A DNA stretch of 64,000 bases from Taenia hydatigena (GCA_036345935.2 JADWOT020001445.1:62001-126000); one strand, 5' to 3'. Shown: positions 45,701 through 57,849, counted from the first letter of the stretch. Notes: generated by a model from the letters alone, not told the origin. Numbers and translations: made by a program.

Positions 45701-47505
45701 TCCATTGGTAGAAACACCTCGAACACACGCGCTAACGCACAAAAAACCCCTTCCCAAGCTGCCTAGGACAGCAACGAGGCACGCAGTGGGTAAGCGTAGA
45801 TCAACCACTGCCTTTTTAACGAAAAAACAAAGCAACTAACAATATCACAGCCTGTCCCGCAAATAATTAGACTACTTTAATCGTTAAAACAAGTAGCCGA
45901 CGAAGACACCCACCGAAACATCACCCGCGAGTGACGGTCAGTCAGTGGAGCACGGTACCATACGCAAACAACCAGACAACGGAAAAGGACACTGTGAAGA
46001 GAAGATGCCTTAAGCACAGTACACCTACAACCTTGCTATTAACCTTATAATCATCTCCATCCAATTGCTATCAACTTGTGCGAATACAAATTACCAGACC
46101 TCAAAGACAATAGAAAACATAACTATCCCATCGAAGCAGGCAAGTTAAAAACTGCGAGATGCAGTAAATGCGGGAGTAGACGCATGCTTACGTTCAACTG
46201 CAGGTATGCCAATTCATTTGTCATGCCACTCAAGGAGGATCGCATTGAAATTCCACGATCACCGAACAGAGCAGAATAGGGCAGGGATTGACCGCCAAAG
46301 CACATTGTAACTTCTTCATAGTGCCATTGGTAGGGCGATGTGTACAACACAGCCACGTAATACACTGAAACATAGCCAATATCCATCTAAGATAGCAATT
46401 CAAACAAGTAAAAAGAGCGAAAACTGATGGGTTTATTGCAATAAAAACAGCCAAAAGTGACATGAAAAAGGTGCGCTTAACAGCGATCTGAATTGAAGGT
46501 TTTCGTCCAAAATTTACTACGAATGAAGAAAAAGTTTTTGTAGTCAAAAAGAAGCTGCTTCTGCAGTAGGCACCCAATCCTTACGAGTTAAGTCATGCAA
46601 ATCATAACCACGTTAACCGCAATAAAAAGAAATCATAATATCGACAGACAACGATCTTCAAAGCCACATAAAATAGGAAGGAGGTGCATGGAAATTAAGC
46701 GATTGCGCCAGCTTTTAAAAGTAATGGGAAAGCAAAGGTGAATTTAACAAAGGGAACCCCAAGGTGCGAATGTCTTATATGAAGTGCCTCGCTTTCTACG
46801 TTCCTGTGTTAATTAGATTCAATTTAAATGCACACACTAATGAACTTTGGGCATTCAAGGAAGGACTGAAGACGAAAAGCAACTGAACAACTGTAAAGGC
46901 ACTAGCACAGCATTCGGCATTAACAATAAAACTGAAAATTCCCTGAATATAAAGGCAAGCGGCAAATAAGTTGAGCACATTAGAACAAAGTGGTGGGCAA
47001 AACATACACTTTAATGAGTTGATGCGGCTAAAAGTGTCAGTCAAAGACAACGCAACAATGCAAAAACACAAAGTGAGGCAACGGCAGCGAGAGGGGCTCA
47101 CACCACCCAGTGACAGCACGCAAACCGACAAGCACGAAGGCGTCCAGCGCAGCACCCACAAGGTTGCCGAACGGTCTAGCAAAACAAAGAGGGCTAACTT
47201 AAAAGCGAAATAAACTAAAAAGAGAAAGTGCTTTTGCTCGAAATAAAAAGTCAAGCTAAACGGTGCAAACAGAATGAAAAAGGGCAACATGGAGTTGTTA
47301 AAAAACTAAAAATAATTAATAAAACAGTAAAATTATTGAAAAAGGGTAGAAAATACGGAGGATAAGCAAAAAATCACCCAGCTAAAACGCTTCTCCAAAA
47401 ACCTTAAGGTAATTAAAATGAATCCACTACAAAGCATTGTTACTGAACGCTATAAAAGTCCTCAAAATGAATTCCATTTCGATTTGACGCAAAATTTGCA
47501 TAATA
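45701..47505. other. A-rich strand, no supported gene
   Basis: The plus strand is markedly A-rich. Two frames stand out: 46,076-46,279 (plus, ends in an ARCSKCGSRRMLTFNC zinc-ribbon-like text) and 46,796-47,290 (minus, 164 codons, Phe/Leu/Cys-rich because its strand is T-rich). Neither has splice or homology support. Confidence 0.4.
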
Positions 47506-47514
47506 ATGGACCAC

Positions 47515-47690
47515 TAGTCAGGGTCCCAGTCCCATTCAAGGACCGGGTTAAAAGCTGCTTGAATGTACAAATTGCGTATTAATAGCAGCCGGGGATAGGG
47601 TCCCAGTGCGAGTTAAGGTCAGATGACTTCATAAGGTACCCCTGGATGGGGTCAGACCTCAATCCAAGGTCAGATAACGTTCTATTTTAC
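47515..47690 (+). repeat. Short imperfect tandem repeat
   Basis: GGGTCCCAGTCCCATTCAAGG, GGGTCCCAGTGCGAGTTAAGG and GGGGTCAGACCTCAATCCAAG follow each other about 70-75 bp apart, the last two with GGTCAGAT downstream. Confidence 0.55.
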
Positions 47691-48011
47691 CCCCGGAGAT
47701 CACTTAGCTCCATGTCAGTGCCCTGGGCATCATTTTTGGACCTAGATTTTGTTACAAGCAATACCGATAGAGCCGAGGATTTATGGTTATTTAACGTCAT
47801 TTTAGGGGCAACTGCCACCCCTTCAATTAGCGCAGAGCAGCCGCTCCTTCATCACAAGACTTTCCTCCCTATAACAAATTATGTTTTGACAAAATCCAAC
47901 ATTACTTAGCTACGAGGTTCCTTCAATGTTTTTTATTTAATAAGCCATGTCCTTGGCCTATTCAACTTCGATTTCACTGTTTTTTCACTTCATCTTACCT
48001 ACCCACCCACT

Positions 48012-48027
48012 TTCACACATGTGTGAT
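48012..48027. promoter_or_regulatory. 16-bp palindrome outside the composite repeat
   Basis: TTCACACATGTGTGAT; the outermost bases are changed but the CACACATGTGTG core is perfect. Confidence 0.45.
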
Positions 48028-48539
48028 GCCCACTGGCAGCCACACTTCCACCACCTAACAGGGTTCCTTTCCTTTGTCACCCCCTCTTTTTCCTTCCTAC
48101 CCACATGTACTTATTTATTTGTCATCTCACCTTTACCTTCGTCCACCCACCACCGTCATGACTACTGACCCTCCCCTCAGCCTCTACCACTTCGATCGCA
48201 ATCAGTATGCTTTACTTCTTCCTTCTCTTCTTTCTCTTTTCCCTTATACATCTTTTCTTATTCTTGTCTATTTTTAAATTATTTATATGCAGCAGTCATT
48301 AAGGGAGAAGGAAGGGTTTTTCCTTCCTTCTTTCCTCCCTTCTCCCTTCCTCCTTACGCTTCACCAATACTGTTGTGCTACGTATCGTATTGCAAGGCCT
48401 CAAATACTTTTTTATTTTAAAGAGAAGAACCAGGGGATTACAGGGAGAAAAGATAAACACTTATTATCTTCTTTTTTTTTATATCTTTACCCAATGGAGT
48501 GCTCCTTCACGATTTTGTCCTTTCGTCATTTTTCCCACT

Positions 48540-48555
48540 GTCACATATATGTGAC
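48540..48555. promoter_or_regulatory. 16-bp palindrome (perfect), outside the composite repeat
   Basis: GTCACATATATGTGAC, followed by ACGCG. It has no GAGGCACAG box nearby, so the motif also occurs independently of the repeat. Confidence 0.55.
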
Positions 48556-49370
48556 ACGCGTAGCTATTCCCTTTTTCCTTACCTTCTTCCACCCTCTCGC
48601 CTAGATCTATTACCTACATACCATTCCTTTCCTTCTTTTTTTCTCTTCTCTTTGTAAGTGACATATGATAATTTGTCTACCTTTCTTCTTTCCTTCATAT
48701 GTTTTTGGCGCAATGTTTTCTTCTACTCCCCTTCATAGCCCTAATATGGATACTGGTATTTCAAGTCCCATGCATGCATACGTGCATCACTGCCTCACCC
48801 TTCCCCATCCCATCATCCATCATTCCCTCCTCCTCTCCTTCCTTCCCTTCCCTTCCTCTCCGCTCCGCACTTCATTGACAAACAAACGCTCGCCTTCATC
48901 GCAACGCATTCATTCTCCACCTTCTTTTATTTATTCATCGCAGGTGTCTTGTTTCCCTACTCCCCTTTTTCAATTCTCTTCTTCTCTACCCCTTCTTTCT
49001 TCCATTCGTCGATTAACCGCAGAAGTCTCCTTACCTTCTCTTCCTCATTTACTGCGCCTATTTTCTCCTCCTCTATTGTCACACACGCACCAGATAGCAG
49101 CAAAATGAAGCCCTCCTCTTTAACATGGAGAAAATCAGGGCTGGCAGCCGACCAGGTTCTACTTACACTTTTCCCTTGCCTATGCAGCCTGTGCTAGTTA
49201 CACCTCCTTTACTTCTCTCTATTCGCCTTTTTATATTTTTCATTTCAAATGTCTTTACCTTCCAAGAACTTTTAATCGCAGTCTTTAATTTGCGACTCTT
49301 TCTTGCACACTAGACATGCCACTTACCTTCCCTTACTCACACTCTCCGAGTAGTAGTTGTAGTGGACTCC

Positions 49371-52164
49371 CCAGTACCTGCCTCTATTATTTCCCTCCAA
49401 CCCACCCGCCCGCATGCACCTACCACTACCACGCATTCAAAGTCTATCTGATCTGCCGACGGGTTGTAAATACGCAAACAACAAAGAAAGGCTGATATAT
49501 CTACATCGACTCTTCCCATCAATGTCGGTTTCGAATTCATATCTCTATGCAATTCTACCCACTGAACGCAATTGGAAGGCGGAAGTTGTTCACTTCGGAG
49601 TAAGGTCTTAAAAGATTGTCACTCCCACTGCATCACTACGCACTGCCGACTGTACCAGAGCATTACACAAATCACTTTCCTATCTCGTGATCGGTGGATT
49701 TTCAAGCAAAGACGTACAACGGCAGCCAAACAATGATTGCGTTTGCATTGACCCATGTTACTGGACTCAAAAGCCCTTTTGATGTACTGACTCTAAAGCT
49801 CGGAAATGACCTCAGGAAGTGAAACACCTGACCGGAGAGCTTGAGGCAATGAATCGACTTCCGCCTGTGCCCTTCTACAGGATATCCATGCACTTATTCC
49901 AAGCCACATGCACCACAGCGCTGCCAAGGATGACTAGAGAAGATACTCATGTGAAGGCTTGCTCACTTGTCTAAATCGATTTTACAGGTACAGGATGCCT
50001 TCGTTTCTTTGCCTCTATCCACCCATCAAATGCGTGCTAAAACAGCCCACGATAACAGTAGATCTAGCAGACCCCGTATTAACCATCCAATCATTTATCA
50101 TCTATCCATCCATCTATTTTGCACTATCCGCTTGTTGCCAGCTGCCAAGCTGGCTGCGGTAGCAAGGCCATCAACACGTGGGACGGTCCAGTAGCAAATA
50201 AAGTTTCTTTAAAAGCATGCAGGATGTTAGAGCACTTGTTAGTCTTGTAGAGCAATAAGGAAGATGCGGATTTGGCAGTCAGTTGAAGGCTGCATATGGT
50301 GTCGAAAATTGTTAAATAAATTGGGGACAGCAAAAGTTACTGCCTGTGCCAAAAATGCTTATCACTAGCCCATCATTAAGTTTCTTTGGCTGCATTCTCG
50401 CGTCTTATCAAAAAAGTAAAATATTAGACGAGAAACAACCAGATCAGTTATACGAATAAGCAGCACTCTAATTTATCCACTTGCACTTCCGAGGCCCTTA
50501 GAGGAACCGTTAGAGTGGCCAATAGGTTCTCTCTCGCATGCAAATTAAGAATGGTGGGAAAGCGTCAAAGAGTTGCGCTTTAGGCCTAAAGCACATTTAA
50601 AGTCCACCTCACTTGTCTGCTTGTACTAATTATTCCACCATCACTTGATGCATGGTCACCCACTGTACGCTAGTGTGATTAATTTGCAATCACCACACGC
50701 CAAGTGTGTGGATGACTTTTTGGGGTAAATTGCAAAAACCAAGTGAAGCGCAGAGACTTCTAAAACGGTAATAGGGGTACCTGAAGAGAAATCATGAGGC
50801 ACTTTCGCTCAGTCTACTTTGCATGACTGATTCCTCTAATCAGTCATCTAAAAATGTCAAAAACATTGTCATTGAGTTCTCAAATCACTTTCAACCCTAT
50901 TGCACGTCAACTTGCCGTTATTTAGTGTGAGCTCTTCCTCTGTCTTTGATAACAGTGCAAGTAAATATCGCTTTTTGTTATTCCTAAACAAAAAATGACA
51001 GTGTGGGAAAGAAAAGACAGAAGAAATGAAGAAAAGAATCGCATTTTTCCTTTACCACTTCACATGTTCAGAAAGTCGCATGCACTACTCGCTGTGACTA
51101 CTTGTCCATATCTCTAGTCCGCATTGCTAAATTGCACGTTATGCCTTTGCAGTGCCCTGATACAACGTTTGCTATTTAGATTAGTCGTGCATTTGCCTCG
51201 AAACCTAGTTAAGAAATTCAACATAATAAGCGACAGCCTAACCCCGCCTAGTTGGAATTGAGTTGACCTCAAAACAGCTGTTTTTCCTTAACTGTATGGG
51301 TAAGCATGCATAAAGCCGAGGTGTTACAGCATTTTTTATGCATGAAAGCAATTCTAAGCCACATTTTGCAGCATAAAATGACGTTCGTGTTTTTCCGGGC
51401 AAAATTTTGTGATACAAGTGAAAAAAGCGAAAATAGAAATTGAATTTGCTGCCTAATGTGTTAGCATCCATAATCGGGGTGAAGGTTGGAGCGTTCTCGG
51501 CAGCTACACTTGACGTTGCACTTAAAGTAGCAGTTATGATTTACAAAACCCTGTCATCTCCTCCGGATCTTAGCAATTTCTAAGTTACAGGATTCTAAAC
51601 AAATGGAACCCTTAATGCTGTCAGCCTCTTGTCCCATCACACGCTTTGCGCATTTTCAAATGATCATTAGCCACTGTCTGGTCATGAAAGGGAAGAGATA
51701 GACCACGTAAATCATTCATGCATTTGTTTCCTGAGAATTGCTGTAAGGCTGTGCGTTTAAAGTGGTTAAGTTAATAAGTATGACTCGAGATCTTGTAGTC
51801 AGTTGATGCGCAAACTAGGAAGGAGAAGTGGCTGAGTTGGCAGTACCGACGTCGTGCGCATTGTAAACTGAGGAGGAGTGCTGCATAATTTGCAGTCAGT
51901 CAAAAATTTCAAAACAGTAATACCTCTCCTCTGCGCCTGAGCTATTAGACTATTTGCTGGACACCCTACTGATTCGGTCTTGATCAGATGCATATTGCAG
52001 CGCCTAGCGTTTCCACCTCTCCTGGCATTGTCTTAATTTTCTACCACACCCACCGCTCAAACCGAAATTGATCTCGTCGGAAGGTAGAAAAGGTGAACAA
52101 ACTGCTGTGCAAGTGCGATTTCAGTCTACCGATTTTATTAGCTTGTTTGAGATGCAAAACTCAC
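49371..52164. other. No supported gene
   Basis: Short frames only; no recognised repeat. A short CATCCATCTAT-type run lies near 50,100. Confidence 0.5.
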
Positions 52165-52261
52165 CCTTGTATCTGCATTGCCAGGACTGACCGCGTACCT
52201 CGTGTCTGGTGCACGCCCATAACTGTGCTTCAGTGGAAGCTTTCTTGAATCTTTGCAATGC
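52165..52261 (-). CDS. Isolated exon candidate
   Basis: On the minus strand AATTGCAG precedes 52,261 and GTGAGT follows 52,165. The 97-bp interval is open in the frame ALQRFKKASTEAQLWACTRH..WQCRYKG and ends in phase 1. No partner exon or family was found. Confidence 0.3.
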
Positions 52262-53729
52262 CTGCAATTGTTTGTTAGCGCGTGAATGTCTCCTTCTCAT
52301 GCTTTTTATTGCTGGCGAAAACAGATAGATTAGTGCAGCTGATGTCAATGCTCAACTTGACAGATGTGCGGAACAAGTGTTTGTGGTCAGTGAGCCCGAA
52401 GAGACGCTCTTAATTTTAGAGGTATCGTGTAAAGTGCAACCACTTAAAGATCGCGAATGTGGCAAATTTAAGCCGTTTTTACCTGTCTGCCTAATACAAT
52501 TGCTTTTATCCAAGGCAGTGGATACGCTAGTGAGTTTTCTCGTCATGAGATTCACAGGCAGCGGAAAAACTGAATTAGAGAAGCCCTTAGAGATGGCCAC
52601 ATATCAGCATAGTTGATCCTGCTACACCACTCTCAGCCCTTCAGAGAAACAAATAATCAGCATATAAACCAATTTTATTCCATAAATTTGCCCTTTTTCA
52701 TTCACTATTTCATAATAAGCTTATTTTCTTATTGACAAGATGTCATGAGCAGCTTCACAAAGCCTAAAAGCAGGGTGACTCCTGACTCTCATTGTGCAGG
52801 TTTGGAGAGATGGTGGGTGTCCTACTACTCATGGTCGCCTAAGCGACCACTCACACACGCGATTAGAGCTTCTGATAGCATGCTTTCCCAACGTTGCCTC
52901 ACGTCCAGCCAATTTTACCCATTCTTAATTCACACCATCATTTTGACTATACCTACACGCATAAACGCGTCCCATTGTCCGTGCGAGGGGTAAACACACT
53001 CAATAGGTGAGAGGACGATTTCCTCCCATCAAGCATATGCAGGTGACGAAATCAGTAAAGGAGCAAGTCCCGGCACATTGGCAATTCACTATGATGACTT
53101 GATACCTCAGCGTCTGTAAAGGAATGCGATAACAGGCCTTGGGTGATGGCAGATAGCCCTATGCCTGTGTGAAGAAAGAAAAATCTTTTCTTTGGCAACA
53201 CCTCCATCTCCTACCTGCAAATCTCATTGCAACTGCCTAATCAATTTTGCATTTGAGTGCTGCTGACGTAGCTGCGTCGCTGTTTTCAGTGGAAGCCATT
53301 TATGCACTTTGATATCACTTAATTCATCTCCCTTCTTAAGAATAAAGTTCATTTAAATTACAAATAAGTTCTGGTTTTGAAGACATACTGTCACAAAGTA
53401 AGCATCTTAGACTCTTCCTTACTTGCTTGCTTAACGCAATATGTAGAGGTCCTGGTATTCATCAGGTGGAGAACGTTTCTTCCATTTAACCAATCACGCT
53501 TTGGATAATTTGTTAATTGCTCTTAAATGTTGCGCGATTTTGACCACACGTGTGATATTGCTGCCAGATGGAACCATTTAAATGTGAGTTTGTTCAAGTG
53601 ATGGTTTCATCCGTTCTGTTCACCACCTTCATTCGCCAATTATAATTTACAAATGCGGAATGCATAAAAGAACCCAAGGACGCATTCGGCTGATAAAATA
53701 GAAGATGGAATCGTAGCCGCTCCTTAGCT
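52262..53729. other. No supported gene
   Basis: Two overlapping ~80-codon frames at 52,352-52,616 lie on opposite strands without other support. Nothing else was seen. Confidence 0.5.
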
Positions 53730-54420
53730 TACTGCAATTAACGATGTGAGGTTAATGACCGGATCATTTGAGGCACAGAGGTGCTGAGCGCTTACTGGTC
53801 TCACCCTTTGGTCTTACCAACCTGCAGAGAAACAAGCGATCTCGCACTCGACTATGTAGATGTGCCTCCTAGCAACCGCTCTGCCATTAGGCCAATAAAC
53901 TTGTCTCTGTTCGCTCCCACTTATCCCAATTAATGTGTCTGTGGCACGAGCCAGGACGACCGATTGTCCGTGTTCATTTAATGGTACGCGCCACATGCAT
54001 GTGACGCAATTAAGTATTTGCCCGTTTCAAATGACAACAACCGCTACTTTCTACAATCAGCCAGTATTATAACTAGAAGGAAATGTTAGTGTCTTAATTT
54101 TACTGATGACATTAACTACTTAGAAGCTAACATGTTTGTCAACGCTGATTTGCCTTCACAGCGGGAAAATACACAAGGAACAATCAGCTGCCACAGATTT
54201 TACGCCTCCAAAACCCTTTAGTTTCCCAGACTCACAATCAGGCTGTCTCTGCTGGCCAGCCGTAAACGACTTAGAAACTCACTGAGACTCTACTTGTTCA
54301 CTACTCTGAGTTGTGGAATGGACATCAGGTTAGGCAGCCAGTGGGATCCCGACCACATAAGCACAAGCCCAATTCAATGCCTCGGTAGACAAGCATGGCA
54401 GATTTTATGTAGATCTCAAT
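53730..54420 (+). repeat. Composite interspersed repeat, distal copy
   Basis: GTTAATGACCGGATCATTTG, GAGGCACAGAGGTGCTGAG, CTGCAGAGAAACAAG, GTGCCTC-TAGCAACC, the palindrome (53,990) and GAAGCTAACATGTTTG follow in the standard order. Confidence 0.7.
53990..54005. promoter_or_regulatory. 16-bp palindrome
   Basis: GCCACATGCATGTGAC, one base from a perfect inverted repeat; followed by GCAAT as at 13,978 and 23,240. Confidence 0.5.
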
Positions 54421-55270
54421 TAGTTCCACTAGCCTCACCGTCTGCAGGCCACAAGAAAGTTCCCCTCAAAACTTGCCTTCTCAGACAGGCCCCTCCCTTC
54501 CCCACGGCGCTTTCAACACACCACAATACCAACGTTTCTTCAACAAAACATCGAGACCGGTCTACAAGGCGGATTTAAGTCCATAATCAGCTCGTTCCAA
54601 GCAGTTCTCGTGGCTGCACTATGCCTCAATATCTGCATCACCTAGTAAGAAAAAGAAGTTGATAACGCTAGATGTAAAATAAGCAAAATTACAGGGATGG
54701 CAACGGGCAGAACCCTCTACAATGTAGAATTGAAACCACTTGTCCAAAGAGCCAGGTATTTTTGCCAAATAACGTCCAGACAATAAGTCAAAGTGAGACC
54801 AGTGAATGCAGTATTTTACAGGCAAAACTGTCGTTGACGGAACGAAAATATGCCTCGTTTGATGCATATTGTACAATCAGGCACATTTCAAGCACATCAC
54901 CTTGTCAACTTCAACCTGTTTTTTTGTAGCCCTCCTGAAAAGAAATAAGCCGAAACGGTTGAAAATGGTTGAATAGACTGCAAAACGGATTTTAAAGACA
55001 GCTCAACATTGCTTTTTTGCTTGTCGTTCTGCGATCGGCATCATCTATACAAGAGTTATAAAAAAGAAGCACAATTTATTCCAATTTGACATAGGGTGAA
55101 ACTCTTGCGTCAAGAACGGCCTGTTTAATTTTTTGCCAGAGTTCCTCAAATGATGGTCAACGATTCAGTTGTGCTACTCAGCAAGATTTCATAGTGTAGT
55201 AAACTTCTGCCTCGTAGGCATAGCCACGGCAGTGCGGCGAGGCGTCCATCCTTGCATAAGAATTTATGCG
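54290..55270 (+). repeat. R2 repeat, copy B
   Basis: Direct match to 9.48-10.57 kb. Its minus-strand 85-codon frame (54,619-54,876) has a counterpart in copy A that is broken by stops. Confidence 0.65.
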
Positions 55271-55446
55271 ATTCCTTAAGCCTACGATCTGAAGATATTT
55301 TGGTTTAGTAACTTAGAATGACTACGAGAGACAACTACTTTATTGCATGAAAGCGAGTCAAAATTGATGCTGTATTCAAACACCTCAAAATCCGATAAAT
55401 GAACCAATCCTTGTACGGAGCGTGTCACTACGCTAGAACCTCACTC

Positions 55447-55539
55447 ATGAGGATCCAAAGGATCGTAAATCAACTTCAACTTTCAGCTGGCAGCCGTCCG
55501 CACTTGCTTTCGACGTCGAATAACGAAAAGAGGTAGCGC
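55447..55539 (-). pseudogene. Decayed tyrosine-kinase exon, distal copy
   Basis: The minus-strand acceptor CCTTCCAG at 55,540 and the length to the GGATCCTCATGAG end match the best copy. CTGCCAGCTGAAAGTTGAAG aligns with CTACCAGCCAAATGCTAAAG. The frame is lost. Confidence 0.55.
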
Positions 55540-55659
55540 CTGGAAGGCGATGAGAATGGCAGGGGAGTGCAATTTAATCTCCATTAAGACGATTAGTGCA
55601 TAGCGAATGTTCGCCCATACCATAACCAGAACAGAATTGCTAAAATTGTTTGTATCTAT

Positions 55660-56085
55660 AATTTGAAGTTTGGCATGATAACAGCATCTTAATGTTTTAA
55701 TTTGCTAATCGCAGCACACTGTAGCCTGGATTCTGCCTTATCTTGACAGTAGATCAGAGCGGACTTTTCTGCATTCTTTTTGTTTTTGATTCCCTTTCTC
55801 TTCCTTAGCAGAACCCATTATAATTAAGGTGAGGCTGGTAGGGCATGTCTTGCGAAGAATGTAGAAAGATGCAACTTTAGTGCATTCCATCCCAGCATAT
55901 TCTATCTGAGTCTCATACGTAGGTCTGAGGGTAGCTGTGAAGGAGATTTACAACTGATTGGACGGTGAAGCCTTTTTGAGGAGGAGGAGATCATGCAACG
56001 ACTTTTGCACCAACGCATTGTGCGCTTCTTTGGCTTCTGATTTGATACATTGAATTTTCGTTTAACTTACCACCTAGAGAGGCAT
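55660..56085 (+). repeat. Segment repeated at 33.54-34.00 kb
   Basis: Direct counterpart of the spacer segment. It ends at AACTTACC just before a purine-rich stretch (56,110-56,220) that has no counterpart there. Confidence 0.6.
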
Positions 56086-56389
56086 CTACTAGCAGGCCAT
56101 AAGTAGCTATAGTTAAGGGGAGGAAGGGGTGGATTAAGATGAGGGAAGGCAGTAAGAAAGAAGGTGAAACGATGAATAGAGGTAAGAAACGAGAAAAGTT
56201 GAACAGAGAGAAGACATAAAAGCCCTTGCTAATGTCATTGGAAAGTCAGGTCTCATCTCGGTTCTGTGATTGTTTGATCGGTCACCCGCAAAATGTCTGG
56301 CCGAAAAGTGGAACTTGTGAGTCAAGGTCATGCTACCCTGCTTAACTACACGACTTCTAACTAACTATTTGTGGGTGTGCGTGAGGTAT

Positions 56390-57090
56390 TTTCAGCAGTA
56401 GATGGAGGAGTGGTACTACAGTATGCGTAGCTCTTGAACGAAGTGATTCGTGTGACTGTGCTCCTTTGATTGTCGCTGCGGACTGTTTGGGTACCTTCAC
56501 CAAACCCCTTGTTGACTGCGGCAACCCGTTTGTTCCATTTTGCAATGAACGGTGCCAATTGTTGATGTTGTTGTGCGTTTAAAAGAAAGCATTTGACTCC
56601 CATTTGCCTACCATTTGCCATGTTGTTGGCGAGGACCCCGTTTTTCTCTCTTGCTCCCTCTATGTACTGCGTGTCAATCTACCTATCTAGCTGTCCACCT
56701 ATACACCCACCGACCTGCCTACCTGTCAGTCCCTTAATACATCTATCCAAGTCAGTTCTACCTCCCTCTCCATCCATCCATCCACCTTCTCACTCCATTT
56801 TACCTTAGCGGGTGTACAAGGTGTGTCCTCGAAATGTATGCACCATCCACCAGTCTACTGTTCCCATGGGCTTCTCGAAAGTGCTGCAATCTTGCGAGTC
56901 AGAAATTCTTAAAATACACACCCCTTTTAACATTCTTTCAGTCCTTCTTTATTTCACTCTCCTTAATTGCCTTCGCAGTAGGTGTTTCTAGTGTCCGGCG
57001 CTACTGCTGCTGCTGCTGCTACCAAAAGCGCCTCAGCAGTCACAGAGGTTGCTATTTAATGTCGAGAAATATTTTGTTTCTCTTTTTTAT
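56390..57090 (+). repeat. Inverted partner of 44.98-45.70 kb
   Basis: Contains the (CTG)5-6 run at about 57,004-57,021 flanked by GGCGCTA and TACCAAAAGCGC, and several CATCCATC runs near 56,770. Confidence 0.75.
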
Positions 57091-57157
57091 TCTTCCCCTT
57101 CTCTCCGGTTGCCATATAATTGACTTGGAGTGCTGTCATCACTGAGTCGGTGGTCGA

Positions 57158-57742
57158 ATGGGTGGGCAAGGGAGGGGTTCTTTCGTTACTTCACATCAAG
57201 TTCCGATTAGCTGTTTGATCACCGAGCCATATCGCTGCACGAGAACATCGCCACATGGGATGAAACGATGCAAGTGCAACTTGCCACTACTGGATTCTGC
57301 TTCCTTTACTCGTTTCTGCTTGGACGTGTCTACGGGTGTTCCCAACTTTTCAAAACAGTGGAATCCATTCCTGATGACAGCAGGTGGAACCGTACTGAAC
57401 ATGCACGAATGGCCTGAGGAAGGTGAAGGAGGAGAAGGGGTGCAGCTGAGCGATAATGACCGTGTAATTTTATATCTTAATTATCCGGATTTCGAACATC
57501 GGAACTATGGACACCTGAATGTCGTAGCTGATGTCTTCACGTCAAAGCAAACGCTTGGTGTGAGAGGCTTCATGTGGCAAAAGTTAGATCTCCATCAGAA
57601 CTTGGGCTGCATGCATGAGATGTTTGAGGCCGTGGGTGTTTTCGGACTTTCCCTTTTTTCCAATTTATCAGATATTTTTGCATTTGGTGCAGCCGGTGGC
57701 AAAACGATCGGACGATCAATTTCGGTAGAGATGGTACAGTGA
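57158..57742 (+). CDS. Hypothetical protein, 194 codons
   Basis: The second-longest open frame of the window and the only long one in mixed-composition DNA apart from hsp70. The start ATG at 57,158 is simply the first; the true start may lie in an upstream exon. The last ~110 residues look globular (VILYLNYPDFEHRNYGHLNV, FMWQKLDLHQNLGCMHEMF, IFAFGAAGGKTIGRSI). No signal peptide or membrane segment is evident. AATAAA follows the stop by 108 bp. No family is recognised. The frame lies just outside the inverted repeat pair and has no second copy in the window. Confidence 0.4.
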   Translation: MGGQGRGSFVTSHQVPISCLITEPYRCTRTSPHGMKRCKCNLPLLDSASFTRFCLDVSTGVPNFSKQWNPFLMTAGGTVLNMHEWPEEGEGGEGVQLSDNDRVILYLNYPDFEHRNYGHLNVVADVFTSKQTLGVRGFMWQKLDLHQNLGCMHEMFEAVGVFGLSLFSNLSDIFAFGAAGGKTIGRSISVEMVQ

Positions 57743-57849
57743 GCCTGTCTCCATATCCTACAGAGAAGAAGGGGAGCTTTACATGCTCAAGCATTTCTTT
57801 TATTAGTCGGTCTATGAGGGCACATTTTAAGGCGCATGAATGCTTCAAA

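Larger units (their letters stand above)
47940..49370 (+). other. Pyrimidine-rich tract, resembles 29.17-29.40 kb
   Basis: The plus strand is almost continuously C/T-rich, and this produces long Pro/Ser/Leu open frames (for example 48,665-49,108) that should not be read as genes. 48,950-49,125 is related to the identical block of the palindrome arms: both end in CACACACGCAC-CCAG-TAGC-GCAAAAT. Two 16-bp palindromes lie inside. Confidence 0.5.

Noticed and set aside
46796..47290. 164-codon hydrophobic minus-strand frame
   Set aside because: The strand is T-rich, so Phe/Leu/Cys codons are expected. The apparent membrane segments follow from composition.
48665..49108. 147-codon open frame
   Set aside because: Its length is explained by C/T-rich composition, which contains few stop codons. 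The product is low-complexity Ser/Pro/Leu with no domain.
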